In this document: piece after piece, positions 16,120 to 25,178 of the stretch
How the letters are laid out: the number at the start of each line of letters is the position of its first letter
How positions within the stretch are numbered: position 1 is the stretch's first letter
NCBI RefSeq assembly: GCF_027921845.1
Contig: NZ_BSEN01000005.1
Location: 62,001-126,000 of the forward strand
Source: Leifsonia poae
GTDB taxonomy: Bacteria; Actinomycetota; Actinomycetes; Actinomycetales; Microbacteriaceae
DNA length: 64,000 nt
Direction of reading: 5' to 3'
Translations under genes and position numbers: made by a program
Notes under the pieces: generated by a model
Database searches by the model: none
What the model was told of the DNA's origin: nothing
What the model saw: only the letters and a program-made list of their open reading frames with translations

Positions 16120-16965
16120 CTAGACCTCGTCGCGCCAGGAGTGCTGCGGCGCGTAGCCGAGCACGCGGCGCGCCTTCGCGATCGAGAGCAGCGTGTCGTT
16201 CACCCCGAGCTCGCCCTTCAGCGGAACGCCGGGGAAGACCTCCTCGACCAGCTCGGCGTTCGGCCGCGTCATCACGGTGTCCGCCGCCGCGATGATGAAC
16301 CGGTCGAACCCGGTCGTGTCCCATTCGAGAGCGCGCTGGATCGCCTGGGCGCCGTCGCGAGCGTCGATGTAGCCCCAGAGGTTCCACTTGCGCCCTCGGG
16401 CGTCCGCGTCGAACGACGGGAACTCGGCGTAGTCCGCCGGCACCATCACGTTCGAGAAACGCAGCGCGACGATCTTCAGCGACGGATCCCACCGCACCAG
16501 CTCGATGGCCATCTGCTCCTCGAGGTGCTTCACCAGCGAGTACGTGCTCTCGGGACGGGCCGGATAGTCCTCGTCGACCGGGATGTAGGGCGGCGGCACG
16601 TCGAAGGGCAGGCCGAGCACCGTCTCGCTCGACGCGTACACGATGTTCCGGATGCCCGCCCGCTGCGCCGCGTGGAACACGTTGTACGTGACGCGGATGT
16701 TGTTGTGGAACGTGGCGACATCGCTCAGGATGCCCGGAGCCGGGATGGCGGCGAGATGCACGATCGCGTCGAAGCCGTCGTGCTTGTCCTGGACGCCGAG
16801 GATCGCATCGAGCGTCTCGCCGAAGTCGGTGAGATCCACCTTGACGAATCCGGGGCCCCGCTCCCCCACGGCATCCAGATTGATGACCTCGTTGCCCGCC
16901 GAAGCGAGTTCGCGCACGACCGTGCGCCCGAGCTTTCCTGATCCTCCAGTGACTGCGATACGCAT
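16120..16965 (-). CDS. NAD-dependent epimerase/dehydratase (extended SDR)
   Basis: A 281-residue extended short-chain dehydrogenase. Cofactor motif TGGSGKLG at residues 6-13, the VHLAAIPAP loop, SSET and the catalytic YSLVK (Tyr and Lys, about residues 142-146) are intact. The acidic residue after the Rossmann beta-2 strand (NLDAVG) favours NAD over NADP. Probable substrate is a nucleotide sugar or sugar acid (uronate dehydrogenase-like proteins share this layout), but it cannot be fixed. It has its own leaderless-type promoter and no obvious pathway neighbours; peptide deformylase lies just upstream on the same strand. Confidence 0.85.
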   Translation of the reverse strand: MRIAVTGGSGKLGRTVVRELASAGNEVINLDAVGERGPGFVKVDLTDFGETLDAILGVQDKHDGFDAIVHLAAIPAPGILSDVATFHNNIRVTYNVFHAAQRAGIRNIVYASSETVLGLPFDVPPPYIPVDEDYPARPESTYSLVKHLEEQMAIELVRWDPSLKIVALRFSNVMVPADYAEFPSFDADARGRKWNLWGYIDARDGAQAIQRALEWDTTGFDRFIIAAADTVMTRPNAELVEEVFPGVPLKGELGVNDTLLSIAKARRVLGYAPQHSWRDEV

Positions 16966-16971
16966 GTCGCC

Positions 16972-16977
16972 AGTCTA
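16972..16977 (-). promoter_or_regulatory. -10 element, leaderless promoter of the epimerase gene
   Basis: TAGACT on the minus strand is 6 nt before the ATG at 16965. No ribosome binding site is visible. Confidence 0.55.
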
Positions 16978-16994
16978 GGAGCCGTCAGCCGATG

Positions 16995-17486
16995 CTAGAA
17001 CCAGTCGCTCTCTCTGACCTGCTTCATCGCCTCGCGTCGGCTCTCCTTGTCGAGCCGGTCGAGGTAGAGCTTGCCGTCGAGGTGGTCGGTCTCGTGCTGC
17101 AGCGCCTGGGCGAGCACGCCCGTTCCCGAGATCTCGATCTCGTTGCCGTCGAGGTCGGTCCCCGTCACCCGGGCGAACGGGTACCGCGCGGTCTTGAACC
17201 ACAGGCCGGGAACCGACAGACAGCCCTCGTCGACGAGCTCCGGCTCACCGGACACCTCCGCCAGCACCGGGTTCAGGATGTAGCCGATATCGCCGTCGAC
17301 GTTGTAGCTGAAGGCCCGCAGGTTCACACCGATCTGTGGTGCGGCCACGCCGGCGCGGCCGGGGGGAATCACGCTGTCGATCAGGTCCTCGACCAGCCCT
17401 CGCACACCGGCGTCGACCTCCGCGATCGGTTCGGACACCGTCTTCAGCACGGGGTCGCCGAACAGGCGGATCTGGCGTTCGGTCAC
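16995..17486 (-). CDS. def: Peptide deformylase
   Basis: Removes the N-formyl group from nascent proteins; metal-dependent. All three motifs are present: GVAAPQIG (about 46-53), EGCLSVPG (metal ligand Cys, about 87-94) and QHETDHLDG (two His ligands and catalytic Glu, about 129-137). At 163 residues it is slightly shorter than E. coli Def. GTG start at 17486 with an excellent AAGGAG site 6 nt upstream. It follows the MinD-like gene by 37 nt on the same strand and may share its transcript. Confidence 0.95.
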   Translation of the reverse strand: MTERQIRLFGDPVLKTVSEPIAEVDAGVRGLVEDLIDSVIPPGRAGVAAPQIGVNLRAFSYNVDGDIGYILNPVLAEVSGEPELVDEGCLSVPGLWFKTARYPFARVTGTDLDGNEIEISGTGVLAQALQHETDHLDGKLYLDRLDKESRREAMKQVRESDWF

Positions 17487-17523
17487 AACTATCTCCTTGA
17501 AACGGTGCGAGAGGATTCGCGGC

Positions 17524-18879
17524 TCAGCCGCGGTTCGTCGGCAGGCCCTCGACCACGAGAGCGGCGAGGGTGCGAGCCGACTGCTTGGTCAGCGGCTTGA
17601 GGTCTTTGTACGACACGACCGACCCGGCAGCGAGCTGCGGGTCGTACGGGATGCGCACGACCTCGCGGACGCGCGAGCGGAAGTGCGACTCGATCTCGTC
17701 GAGCTTCACCAGATTCGTGCCCTGCGTCGCCATGTTGAGCGCGACGATGGCGTTGCGCACGAGGTCGCCGTAGCCGTTCGCCTCGAGCCAGGTCAGCGTC
17801 TCCGAGGCAAGTCGAGCCTCGTCGACGCTTCCCCCCGACACGATGACGACGGAATCCGCTCGCTGCAGCGTCGCCCGCATCACGGAGTGCACGATGCCGG
17901 TTCCGCAGTCGGTGAGCACGATCGAGTAGAACCGGGCGGTGAGGTCGGCGACCACGTTGTAGTCGTTCTCGTCGAACGCCTCCGACAGCAGCGGGTCCGT
18001 GTCGGACGCCAGGATGTCGAGGCGGGTCTCGTCACGCGACACGAGCGCCGAGAAATCGGTGAAGCCGCCGATGCTGGCCGCCTTCTGCACGACGTCGCGC
18101 ACGGTGGCCCTGGTCTGCTTGGTCACACGTTCGGAGAGCGTTCCGCGGTCGGGGTTGGCGTCGATGGCGACGATGCGGTCTTCGCGCGCATCGGCCAGCG
18201 CCATGCCGAGGAGCGTCGTGACGGTCGTCTTGCCGACGCCGCCCTTGCGGGTGAGCACGGGCACGAACCGGGTGCCGCCCTCGAACTGCTTCTGGATGCG
18301 GTGGTCGAGCTCCTTGCGCGCACGCACCTTGGCCGAGTCGCCGAGGTTGACCGTGTGGAACGTGATGGCGTACAGGAAGCGGTGCCAGCCGCCCTCGGGC
18401 CCTGGCCGGGTCTTGCGGTTCACCTCGAGCAGCCGGTCGGCGGTCAGCATCGCGGCCGGTTCCGGCTGCTGCGAGTGCTCGCCGCGCAACCGGTCGCGCC
18501 GCGACTGGCTGAACGCATCCGTGCCGGGGAGCGGCGGGATGTCGCGCTGGTCGTCGTCGTGCGCCGCGGTCGGCGTCGGCCCGGTGGCCAGGCGCGACGC
18601 GACGATCGCGACCGACGTGGTGGTCGGCTCGGTCGGCGACGCCACGAATCCCGGGTTGACCGGGACCTCGTCGATCGCCACGGCGACCTCGTCCTCCGGC
18701 GCCTCAGGCGCAGGAGCGGGCGGCAGGTCGACGACGATGCTGAGGTTCTCGGGGACCGAGATCGTCAGATCGTCGGTCGAGGACGAACGCGATGCGACCG
18801 CGTCCGACGTGGACTCGCTCGATGCGAGTTCGCCGTCGGCCAGTTCGCCCGTTCGGCCCTGATCCGGCTTGTCTGCCAC
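17524..18879 (-). CDS. MinD/ParA-like ATPase with long acidic N-terminal region
   Basis: A 451-residue protein. The first 170 residues are low-complexity, Ala/Pro/Asp/Ser-rich and probably disordered; the C-terminal 250 are a deviant-Walker P-loop ATPase with [11 protein letters not shown] (about 197-207), [11 protein letters not shown] and VLTDCGTG (switch II). This architecture is known from actinobacterial cell-pole, septum-placement and secretion-associated ATPases. No ESX genes are nearby, so a particular partner cannot be named. A TAAACT -10 element lies about 40 nt upstream on the minus strand; GTG start with AGAAAGAG upstream. It is distinct from the short ParA at 22441. Confidence 0.85.
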   Translation of the reverse strand: MADKPDQGRTGELADGELASSESTSDAVASRSSSTDDLTISVPENLSIVVDLPPAPAPEAPEDEVAVAIDEVPVNPGFVASPTEPTTTSVAIVASRLATGPTPTAAHDDDQRDIPPLPGTDAFSQSRRDRLRGEHSQQPEPAAMLTADRLLEVNRKTRPGPEGGWHRFLYAITFHTVNLGDSAKVRARKELDHRIQKQFEGGTRFVPVLTRKGGVGKTTVTTLLGMALADAREDRIVAIDANPDRGTLSERVTKQTRATVRDVVQKAASIGGFTDFSALVSRDETRLDILASDTDPLLSEAFDENDYNVVADLTARFYSIVLTDCGTGIVHSVMRATLQRADSVVIVSGGSVDEARLASETLTWLEANGYGDLVRNAIVALNMATQGTNLVKLDEIESHFRSRVREVVRIPYDPQLAAGSVVSYKDLKPLTKQSARTLAALVVEGLPTNRG

Positions 18880-18952
18880 GGATACCGTCTCTTTCTGTCA
18901 CTGGTGAGAGCGACTGGGACAGTTTACCGGTCGCCGACGACCGACCACCTGC

Positions 18953-21900
18953 TCAGCCGGCGGGTGCGACCACCACGAGGAGGTCCCCCGCGTCGACCTG
19001 CTGCGTCTTCGGGATGGCGAGCCGCTCGATCGTGCCCGCGATGGGAGCGGTGATCGCCGCCTCCATCTTCATCGCCTCGATGGACGCGACCGACTGCCCG
19101 GCTGCCACCGTGTCGCCGACGGCGACCTGCAGCGTGACGACGCCCGAGAAGGGAGCGGCCACCTGACCCGGCTTGGCGGAGTCGGCCTTCTCGGCCGCCT
19201 TGCTCTCCACGACGATGCCGCGATCGCGCACGAACACCGGACGGAGCTGCCCGTTGAGCGTGGTCATGACGGTACGCATGCCCTTGTCGTCCGCCTCGCC
19301 GATCGCCTCGAGCCCGATGTACAGGCGCACACCGCGGTCGATCTCGATCACGTGCTCCGTGCCCTGCTTGAGGCCGTAGAGGTAGTCGAGCGAGTCGACG
19401 ACGGAGAGGTCGCCGAACAGTTCCCGGATCTGCTCGAAGATGCGCGTCGAAGCCGGGAAGAGCAGCCGGTTGAGCGTCGAACGCCGCTCGGCGCTCGAGC
19501 CGTCCAGCGCGGCCGCGTCATCGGCGGAGAGGTCCTCGACCCCGACCTTGACGGTCTTTCCGGCCAGCACCTTGGTGCGGAACGGCTCGGGCCAGCCGCC
19601 GGGCAGCTCGCCGAGCTCGCCCGCCATGAAGCCGACAACCGAGTCCGGGATGTCGTAGTTCTGCGGGTTCTCGGCGAAGTCCGCCGGGTCGGCGTGCACG
19701 GCGGCCAGGTGCAGAGCGAGGTCGCCCACCACCTTGGACGACGGGGTCACCTTGGGGATGCGGCCCAGGATCTGGTTGGCCGCGGCGTACATGTCCTCGA
19801 CCAGCTCGAAGTCCTCGGCGAGGCCGAGCGCCTTGGCCTGCTGACGCAGGTTGGAGAGCTGACCGCCCGGGATCTCGTGCTTGTAGACCCGGCCGGTGGG
19901 GCCGGGCAGCCCCGACTCGAAGGGACGGTAGACCTGGCGCACGGCCTCCCAGTAGGGCTCGAGGGCGTTCACGGCCGACAGCGAGATGCCGGTGTCGCGC
20001 TCGGTGTGGGCGAGGGCGGCGACGAGCGCCGAGGCCGACGGCTGGCTTGTGGTGCCCGCCATCGGTGCGCTCGCGACGTCGACGGCGTCTGCTCCGGCGC
20101 GGCTCGCGGCCAGGAGCGTCGCGAGCTGACCGCCGGGGGTGTCGTGCGTGTGCACGTGCACCGGCAGGTCGAACCGCTCGCGGAACGCGGCGACGAGCTT
20201 CTCCGCGGCGCTCGGCCGCAGGAGGCCGGCCATGTCCTTGATGGCCAGGATGTGCGCGCCGGACTCCACGATCTGCTCCGCGAGGCGCAGGTAGTAGTCG
20301 AGCGTGTACAGGTCCTCCGCCGGGTCGAGCAGGTCTCCCGTGTAGCAGACGGCGACCTCGGCGACGGCGGAACCCGTGGCCAGCACGGATTCGATCGCCG
20401 GGCGCATCTGCGAGACGTCGTTGAGGGCGTCGAAGATGCGGAAGATGTCGACACCGGTGGACGCGGCTTCGCGCACGAAGGCGTCGGTCACCTTGGTCGG
20501 GTACGGCGTGTAGCCGACGGTGTTGCGGCCGCGCAGCAGCATCTGGATGTTGATGTTCGGCAGGGCCTCGCGCAGCGCGGCCAGGCGGTCCCACGGGTCT
20601 TCGCCGAGGAAGCGGAGCGCCACATCGTAGGTGGCGCCTCCCCAGGCCTCGACCGACAGCAGCTCCGGGGTCATCCGGGCGACGTACGGAGCGACGGCCA
20701 GCAGGTCGCGGGTGCGCACCCGGGTGGCGAGCAGCGACTGGTGGGCATCGCGGAAGGTGGTCTCGGTGACGGCGAGCGCGGTCTGGGCGCGCAGGGCCTC
20801 GGCGAAACCGGCCGGGCCGAGCTCGAGGAGCTTCTGGCGCGATCCGGCGGGCGCCGGAGCAGAGAGGTCGATCGCCGGCAGCTTGTCGACGGGAGCGTGT
20901 GTCTCGGGGCGCGCGCCGTTCGGCTGGTTGACCGTGACGTCGGCGAGCCAGTTGAGCACCTTGGTGCCGCGGTCCTTCGAGGCGCGGCCCTTGAACAGGC
21001 CGGGACGCTCCTCGATGAAGGAGGTGCTGACGTTTCCGGCGATGAAGTCGGGGTCGTCGAGCACGGCCTGCAGGAAGGGGATGTTCGTGGACACACCGCG
21101 GATGCGGAACTCCGCCAGCGCGCGCCGGGCACGGCTCACGGCCGCCGGGAAGTCGCGGCCGCGGCAGGTGAGCTTGGCCAGCATCGAGTCGAAGTGCGGA
21201 CTGATCTGCGCACCCGGGTTGATCGTTCCGCCGTCGAGGCGGATGCCGCCGCCGCCGGGCGAGCGGTAGGTCGTGATCTTGCCGGTGTCGGGACGGAAGC
21301 CGGCGGTCGGGTCCTCCGTGGTGATGCGGCACTGCAGAGCGGCTCCACGGATGTGCACCGAGTCCTGGCTGAGGCCGAGGTCGGCGAGGGTCTCCCCCGC
21401 CGCGATGCGCATCTGGGACTGCACCAGGTCGACGTCGGTGATCTCCTCGGTGACCGTGTGCTCCACCTGGATGCGCGGGTTCATCTCGATGAACACGTGC
21501 TTGCCCGCACGGTCGCCGGCGGTGTCGAGCAGGAACTCGACCGTTCCGGCGTTCTCGTAGCCGATCGACTTCGCGAAGGCCACGGCGTCGCGGTAGAGCG
21601 CCTGGCGGGTCTCCTCGTCGAGGTTCGGCGCCGGAGCGATCTCGATGACCTTCTGGTGGCGGCGTTGCACCGAGCAGTCGCGCTCGAACAGGTGCATCGT
21701 GTTGCCCGCGGCGTCGGCGAGGATCTGCACCTCGATGTGACGGGGGCGCAGCACGGCCTGCTCGAGGAACATCGTGGGGTCGCCGAACGCGCTGTCGGCC
21801 TCGCGCATGGCCTCTTCGAGGGCGCCGCGCAGGTCGGCCTTGGTGTTGACCCGGCGCATGCCGCGTCCGCCGCCGCCCGCGACGGCCTTCGCGAAGATCG

Positions 21901-22360
21901 GGAAGCCGACCTCGTCGGCCTGCGAGATGAGCAGGTCGATGTCTTTCGACGGCGGCGTCGACTTGAGCACGGGGACGCCCGCGGCGATCGCGTGCTCCTT
22001 CGCGGTCACCTTGTTGCCCGCCATCTCGAGCACGCGCGGGGGCGGACCGATGAACGTGATGCCGGCCTCGCGGGCCGCTTCGGCCAGCTCCGGGTTCTCC
22101 GAGAGGAAGCCGTAGCCGGGGTAGATGGCGTCGGCGCCGCACTCCTTGGCGACGCGGATGATCTCCGCGACGTCGAGGTATGCACGCACCGGATGCCCCG
22201 GCTCGCCGATCTGGTAGGCCTCGTCCGCCTTCAGGCGGTGCATCGAGTTGCGGTCTTCGTAGGGGAAGACGGCGACCGTCTGCGCACCCAATTCGTAGGC
22301 GGCCCGGAAGGCACGAATGGCGATTTCACCGCGATTGGCAACGAGGATCTTACGGAACAT
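18953..22360 (-). CDS. pyc: Pyruvate carboxylase
   Basis: Biotin enzyme of 1135 residues that carboxylates pyruvate to oxaloacetate (anaplerosis). Domains in order are biotin carboxylase (FRKILVANRGEIAIRAFRAA at the start, ATP-grasp GGGGRGMRRV near 170), carboxyltransferase (RDAHQSLLATR, with metal-binding His-x-His VHVHTHDTPGG), allosteric/tetramerisation domain and the C-terminal biotinyl domain with EAMKMEA. ATG 22360 is chosen because AAAGG lies 5 nt upstream and the protein then begins MFRKILVANRG as in the family; an upstream GTG at 22390 adds ten unrelated residues. Divergent from the ParA gene, with 80 nt between starts. Confidence 0.97.
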   Translation of the reverse strand: MFRKILVANRGEIAIRAFRAAYELGAQTVAVFPYEDRNSMHRLKADEAYQIGEPGHPVRAYLDVAEIIRVAKECGADAIYPGYGFLSENPELAEAAREAGITFIGPPPRVLEMAGNKVTAKEHAIAAGVPVLKSTPPSKDIDLLISQADEVGFPIFAKAVAGGGGRGMRRVNTKADLRGALEEAMREADSAFGDPTMFLEQAVLRPRHIEVQILADAAGNTMHLFERDCSVQRRHQKVIEIAPAPNLDEETRQALYRDAVAFAKSIGYENAGTVEFLLDTAGDRAGKHVFIEMNPRIQVEHTVTEEITDVDLVQSQMRIAAGETLADLGLSQDSVHIRGAALQCRITTEDPTAGFRPDTGKITTYRSPGGGGIRLDGGTINPGAQISPHFDSMLAKLTCRGRDFPAAVSRARRALAEFRIRGVSTNIPFLQAVLDDPDFIAGNVSTSFIEERPGLFKGRASKDRGTKVLNWLADVTVNQPNGARPETHAPVDKLPAIDLSAPAPAGSRQKLLELGPAGFAEALRAQTALAVTETTFRDAHQSLLATRVRTRDLLAVAPYVARMTPELLSVEAWGGATYDVALRFLGEDPWDRLAALREALPNINIQMLLRGRNTVGYTPYPTKVTDAFVREAASTGVDIFRIFDALNDVSQMRPAIESVLATGSAVAEVAVCYTGDLLDPAEDLYTLDYYLRLAEQIVESGAHILAIKDMAGLLRPSAAEKLVAAFRERFDLPVHVHTHDTPGGQLATLLAASRAGADAVDVASAPMAGTTSQPSASALVAALAHTERDTGISLSAVNALEPYWEAVRQVYRPFESGLPGPTGRVYKHEIPGGQLSNLRQQAKALGLAEDFELVEDMYAAANQILGRIPKVTPSSKVVGDLALHLAAVHADPADFAENPQNYDIPDSVVGFMAGELGELPGGWPEPFRTKVLAGKTVKVGVEDLSADDAAALDGSSAERRSTLNRLLFPASTRIFEQIRELFGDLSVVDSLDYLYGLKQGTEHVIEIDRGVRLYIGLEAIGEADDKGMRTVMTTLNGQLRPVFVRDRGIVVESKAAEKADSAKPGQVAAPFSGVVTLQVAVGDTVAAGQSVASIEAMKMEAAITAPIAGTIERLAIPKTQQVDAGDLLVVVAPAG

Positions 22361-22426
22361 TGGGACCTTTCGAGCAGGGGGGCAGCCCACACAGCAAACG
22401 GTTAGGTTCTCTAAGACTAGTGAAGG

Positions 22427-22432
22427 TAACGT
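22427..22432 (+). promoter_or_regulatory. Possible -10 element of the parA-like gene
   Basis: TAACGT ends 8 nt before the GTG at 22441, slightly wider than the 6-7 nt seen at other leaderless starts in this window. There is no ribosome binding site. Confidence 0.4.
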
Positions 22433-22440
22433 AGTTGCTT

Positions 22441-23247
22441 GTGCACGTACTCAGCGTTAGTTCCCTCAAAGGTGGTGTCGGTAAGACCACGGTGACGCTG
22501 GGGCTGGCTTCCGCAGCGTTCGCCAAAGGCCTCCGCACCCTCGTCGTCGACCTGGACCCGCAGTCCGATGTCTCGACGGGCATGGACATCCAGGTCGCAG
22601 GCCACCTCAACGTCGCCGATGTGCTCGCGTCGCCGAAGGAGAAGATCGTCCGCGCGGCGATCGCCCCGAGCGGCTGGACCAAGGGCCGCCAGGGCAAGAT
22701 CGACGTCATGATCGGCAGCCCGTCGGCCATCAACTTCGACGGACCGCACCCGAGCATCCGTGACATCTGGAAGCTCGAAGAGGCCCTCGCCAACGTCGAG
22801 CACGACTACGAGCTGGTGCTCATCGACTGCGCGCCGTCGCTCAACGCGCTCACGCGCACCGCCTGGGCCGCCAGCGACCGCGTCGCCGTCGTGACCGAGC
22901 CCGGCCTGTTCTCCGTCGCCGCGGCCGACCGCGCGCTGCGCGCCATCGAGGAGATCCGTCGCGGACTCTCCCCGCGCCTCCAGCCGCTCGGCATCATCGT
23001 CAACCGTGCACGAGTGCAGTCGCTGGAGCACCAGTTCCGCATCAAAGAGCTGCGCGACATGTTCGGGCCGCTGGTGCTCAGCCCGCAACTGCCGGAGCGC
23101 ACCTCGCTTCAGCAGGCGCAGGGCGCTGCCAAGCCGCTGCACGTCTGGCCGGGCGAGAGCGCCCAGGAGATGGCGCACAATTTCGACATGCTGCTCGAGC
23201 GCGTCCTGCGCACGGCCCGCATCGGCGAATACGCCGTCGCGCCGTAG
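22441..23247 (+). CDS. ParA-family ATPase
   Basis: A 268-residue stand-alone ParA/Soj-like ATPase. It has the deviant Walker [17 protein letters not shown] at residues 8-23, VVDLDPQSD (Walker A', residues about 37-45) and LIDCAPS (Walker B). I start at GTG 22441 (VHVLSVSSLKGG), not the in-frame TTG two codons earlier, because the family begins at this residue. No parB partner is next to it, so it is probably an orphan that positions another cargo; M. tuberculosis Rv1708 is a comparable orphan. It is transcribed away from pyc and converges with the MerR gene. Confidence 0.88.
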   Translation: MHVLSVSSLKGGVGKTTVTLGLASAAFAKGLRTLVVDLDPQSDVSTGMDIQVAGHLNVADVLASPKEKIVRAAIAPSGWTKGRQGKIDVMIGSPSAINFDGPHPSIRDIWKLEEALANVEHDYELVLIDCAPSLNALTRTAWAASDRVAVVTEPGLFSVAAADRALRAIEEIRRGLSPRLQPLGIIVNRARVQSLEHQFRIKELRDMFGPLVLSPQLPERTSLQQAQGAAKPLHVWPGESAQEMAHNFDMLLERVLRTARIGEYAVAP

Positions 23248-23295
23248 GGCGCGACACAGCGCCGGCTTCCGCCGGGAACAGCAGACCGGTAGAGG

Positions 23296-23844
23296 CTAGG
23301 AGGCCCTGACCGCGCGACGAGCAGCGAGCTCGTCCATCGGGTCGATCGTCTGCGTGTCGAGCTCGACCAGGCTGGACTCCACTTCGCGGAGCACCTTGCC
23401 GACGGCGATGCCGAATACGCCCTGACCGCGGCTGACCAGGTCGATGACCTCGTCGTTCGACGTGCAGAGGTAGACACTGGCGCCATCGCTCATCAGCGTG
23501 GTCTGCGCCAGGTCGTTCACCCCGGCTTCGCGCAGCTGGTTCACCGCGGTGCGGATCTGCTGCAGCGAGATGCCGGTGTCGAGCAGGCGCTTGACGAGCT
23601 TCAGAACCAGGATGTCGCGGAAGCCGTAGAGGCGCTGCGAACCGGAGCCGGCCGCACCGCGAACCGTGGGCTCGACCAGACCCGTGCGGGCCCAGTAGTC
23701 GAGCTGACGGTAGCTGATGCCCGCCGCGCGGGCCGCGACGGCGCCGCGGTAACCGCTGGCGTCGTCCATCTCGGGCAGGCCGTCGGTGAACAGCAGGCCC
23801 AGATCGTATCGGGGGGCGTCGTTGCCACGACTCAGTTCACTCAT
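23296..23844 (-). CDS. MerR-family regulator (Rv1830-like)
   Basis: A 182-residue MerR-type regulator. The helix-turn-helix is around residues 37-85 (ARAAGISYRQLDYWARTGLV, then GSQRLYGFRDILVLKLVKRLL), followed by a dimerisation helix and a C-terminal effector-type region without the Cys pairs of metal sensors. Start ATG 23844 is supported by GAGAGG 7 nt upstream; the longer reading from 23898 adds an Arg-rich tail with no support. It is downstream of the FHA and FtsR-like genes, the order of Rv1827-Rv1828-Rv1830. Ligand and targets are unknown. Confidence 0.85.
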   Translation of the reverse strand: MSELSRGNDAPRYDLGLLFTDGLPEMDDASGYRGAVAARAAGISYRQLDYWARTGLVEPTVRGAAGSGSQRLYGFRDILVLKLVKRLLDTGISLQQIRTAVNQLREAGVNDLAQTTLMSDGASVYLCTSNDEVIDLVSRGQGVFGIAVGKVLREVESSLVELDTQTIDPMDELAARRAVRAS

Positions 23845-23973
23845 GCGTTTGCCTCTCGCCCCGATAGTGGATCGCGCCGTACAACGGCGCTTCATCAACG
23901 GTACCCATGCGGGAGGCCCCGGGCAACGACATTCGACGTTTCCTGTTCGGCGTGTCGAGCGTGCGGCGACCGA

Positions 23974-24672
23974 TCACGACTGCAGCCGGGAGAGCGACGA
24001 CCGGATGATGCTGCCGCGCACCACATCGAGCTGTCCCGCGATCTCCCGCGCCAGCTCGGCGGACTTGGCCCGGCTCGACACCTCGTTGCGGCGGGCGATG
24101 GGCACCAGGGCGGTCTCGATGAGGCCGATCTCGCGTTCTGCCGCCGCCCGGAAACCGCGCAGATGTCGCGGCTCGATGCCGTTGCGGCCGAGTTCGACGA
24201 GCGCCTTGAGAACGGTCAGCGATTCTTCGCCGTAGACGTCGGCCGGCGTGATGATGGAGGCGGCCACGGCGTCGTCGAGGAGCTCGGCGGTCGCCCCTGC
24301 CTCGCGCAGCAGGTCGGCGCGCTTGAAGCGGCGTCCGGTCGGCAGCATGGAGGGACCGCCGGCGCCACTGCCGGGCATCGGCGGGTTGAGACCGGCATCG
24401 AGGTCGGCGAGGTACGCCTTGATGACCTTGAGAGGCAGATAGTGGTCCCGCTGCATGCCGAGCACGACCCGGAGCCGCTCGAGGTCGTCCGGTGAGAACT
24501 TGCGATAACCGGACTGGGTGCGCGCGGGCGCGATCAGCCCGCGCTCTTCGAGGAATCGCAGCTTGGACGACGAGAGATCGGGGAACTCAGGCGTGAGCCG
24601 GGCCAGCACCTGACCGATGCTGAGCAGAGAGGGCGATGCCGCGGACGGTGCCCTCGCCGCTTGCCGCGCCAC
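23974..24672 (-). CDS. MerR-family regulator, FtsR/Rv1828-like
   Basis: A 232-residue MerR-type protein with N-terminal winged helix-turn-helix (SIGQVLARLTPEFPDLSSS, KLRFLEERGLI, YRKFSPDDLERL, residues 18-72) and a long C-terminal domain typical of Rv1828. The Corynebacterium glutamicum homologue FtsR activates ftsZ; M. tuberculosis Rv1828 is its orthologue. Here the GTG start overlaps the stop of the FHA gene (TAGTG), so the two are coupled as in other actinobacteria. A role in cell-division gene control is therefore likely but inferred. Confidence 0.88.
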   Translation of the reverse strand: MARQAARAPSAASPSLLSIGQVLARLTPEFPDLSSSKLRFLEERGLIAPARTQSGYRKFSPDDLERLRVVLGMQRDHYLPLKVIKAYLADLDAGLNPPMPGSGAGGPSMLPTGRRFKRADLLREAGATAELLDDAVAASIITPADVYGEESLTVLKALVELGRNGIEPRHLRGFRAAAEREIGLIETALVPIARRNEVSSRAKSAELAREIAGQLDVVRGSIIRSSLSRLQS

Positions 24673-25178
24673 TAGCCCTGCGCCGGAGCGGCGAGGTCGT
24701 ACCGGGAGGCGTAGAAGGTGAGGCGGAACTTGCCGATCTGGACTTCGGCGCTGTCGGCGAGCAGGGCGCTCTCGATGCGGACGCCGTCGTAGTACGTTCC
24801 GTTGAGCGACCCGAGGTCGCGCACCTCGAACGCGGTGCCACGGCGAGTGAACTCGGCATGGCGACGCGAGACCGTGACGTCGTCGAGGAAGATGTCGGCG
24901 TTCGGATGCCGGCCGGCGCTTGTCACGTCGGCATCGAGCAGGAATCGTGCCCCTGTATTGGGGCCACGCCGCACGATCAGCAGGGCGGATCCGGAGGGCA
25001 GGGCGGCGATGGCCTCCTGCTCCTCGGCTGAGATCTCGCCGTCGACCGGGTACATCTTCGACACGAACTCCTCGCCGAAGCGAGCGGTCGTGTCCTCATT
25101 CCCCGCCGCGGAATTACGCAGGGGGTTGCTCGCGGCGTCGTCGTCCGCAGGACCCTTGGGGTTCGTCTCGTCAGGCAC
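24672..25178 (-). CDS. FHA-domain protein (GarA/OdhI-like)
   Basis: A 168-residue phosphoprotein regulator. A flexible acidic N-terminal tail is followed by a forkhead-associated domain (about 60-150: GPNTGARFLL, SAGRHPNADIFLDD, VSRRHAEF, LGSLNGTYYDG). Tail residues T30-T31 in the segment NEDTTARF match the Thr-Thr site that PknB/PknG-type kinases phosphorylate in GarA and OdhI, which then binds its own FHA domain and releases 2-oxoglutarate dehydrogenase. Start is GTG 25178, because AAGGAGG lies 6 nt upstream; a TTG six bases earlier overlaps that site. It overlaps the phosphatidyltransferase gene end by 8 nt. Confidence 0.9.
   Translation of the reverse strand: MPDETNPKGPADDDAASNPLRNSAAGNEDTTARFGEEFVSKMYPVDGEISAEEQEAIAALPSGSALLIVRRGPNTGARFLLDADVTSAGRHPNADIFLDDVTVSRRHAEFTRRGTAFEVRDLGSLNGTYYDGVRIESALLADSAEVQIGKFRLTFYASRYDLAAPAQG

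Noticed and set aside
19352-22405. A 1017-codon plus-strand open frame opposite pyruvate carboxylase
   Set aside because: Antisense shadow; pyruvate carboxylase has all its domains on the minus strand and the shadow protein is low-complexity.
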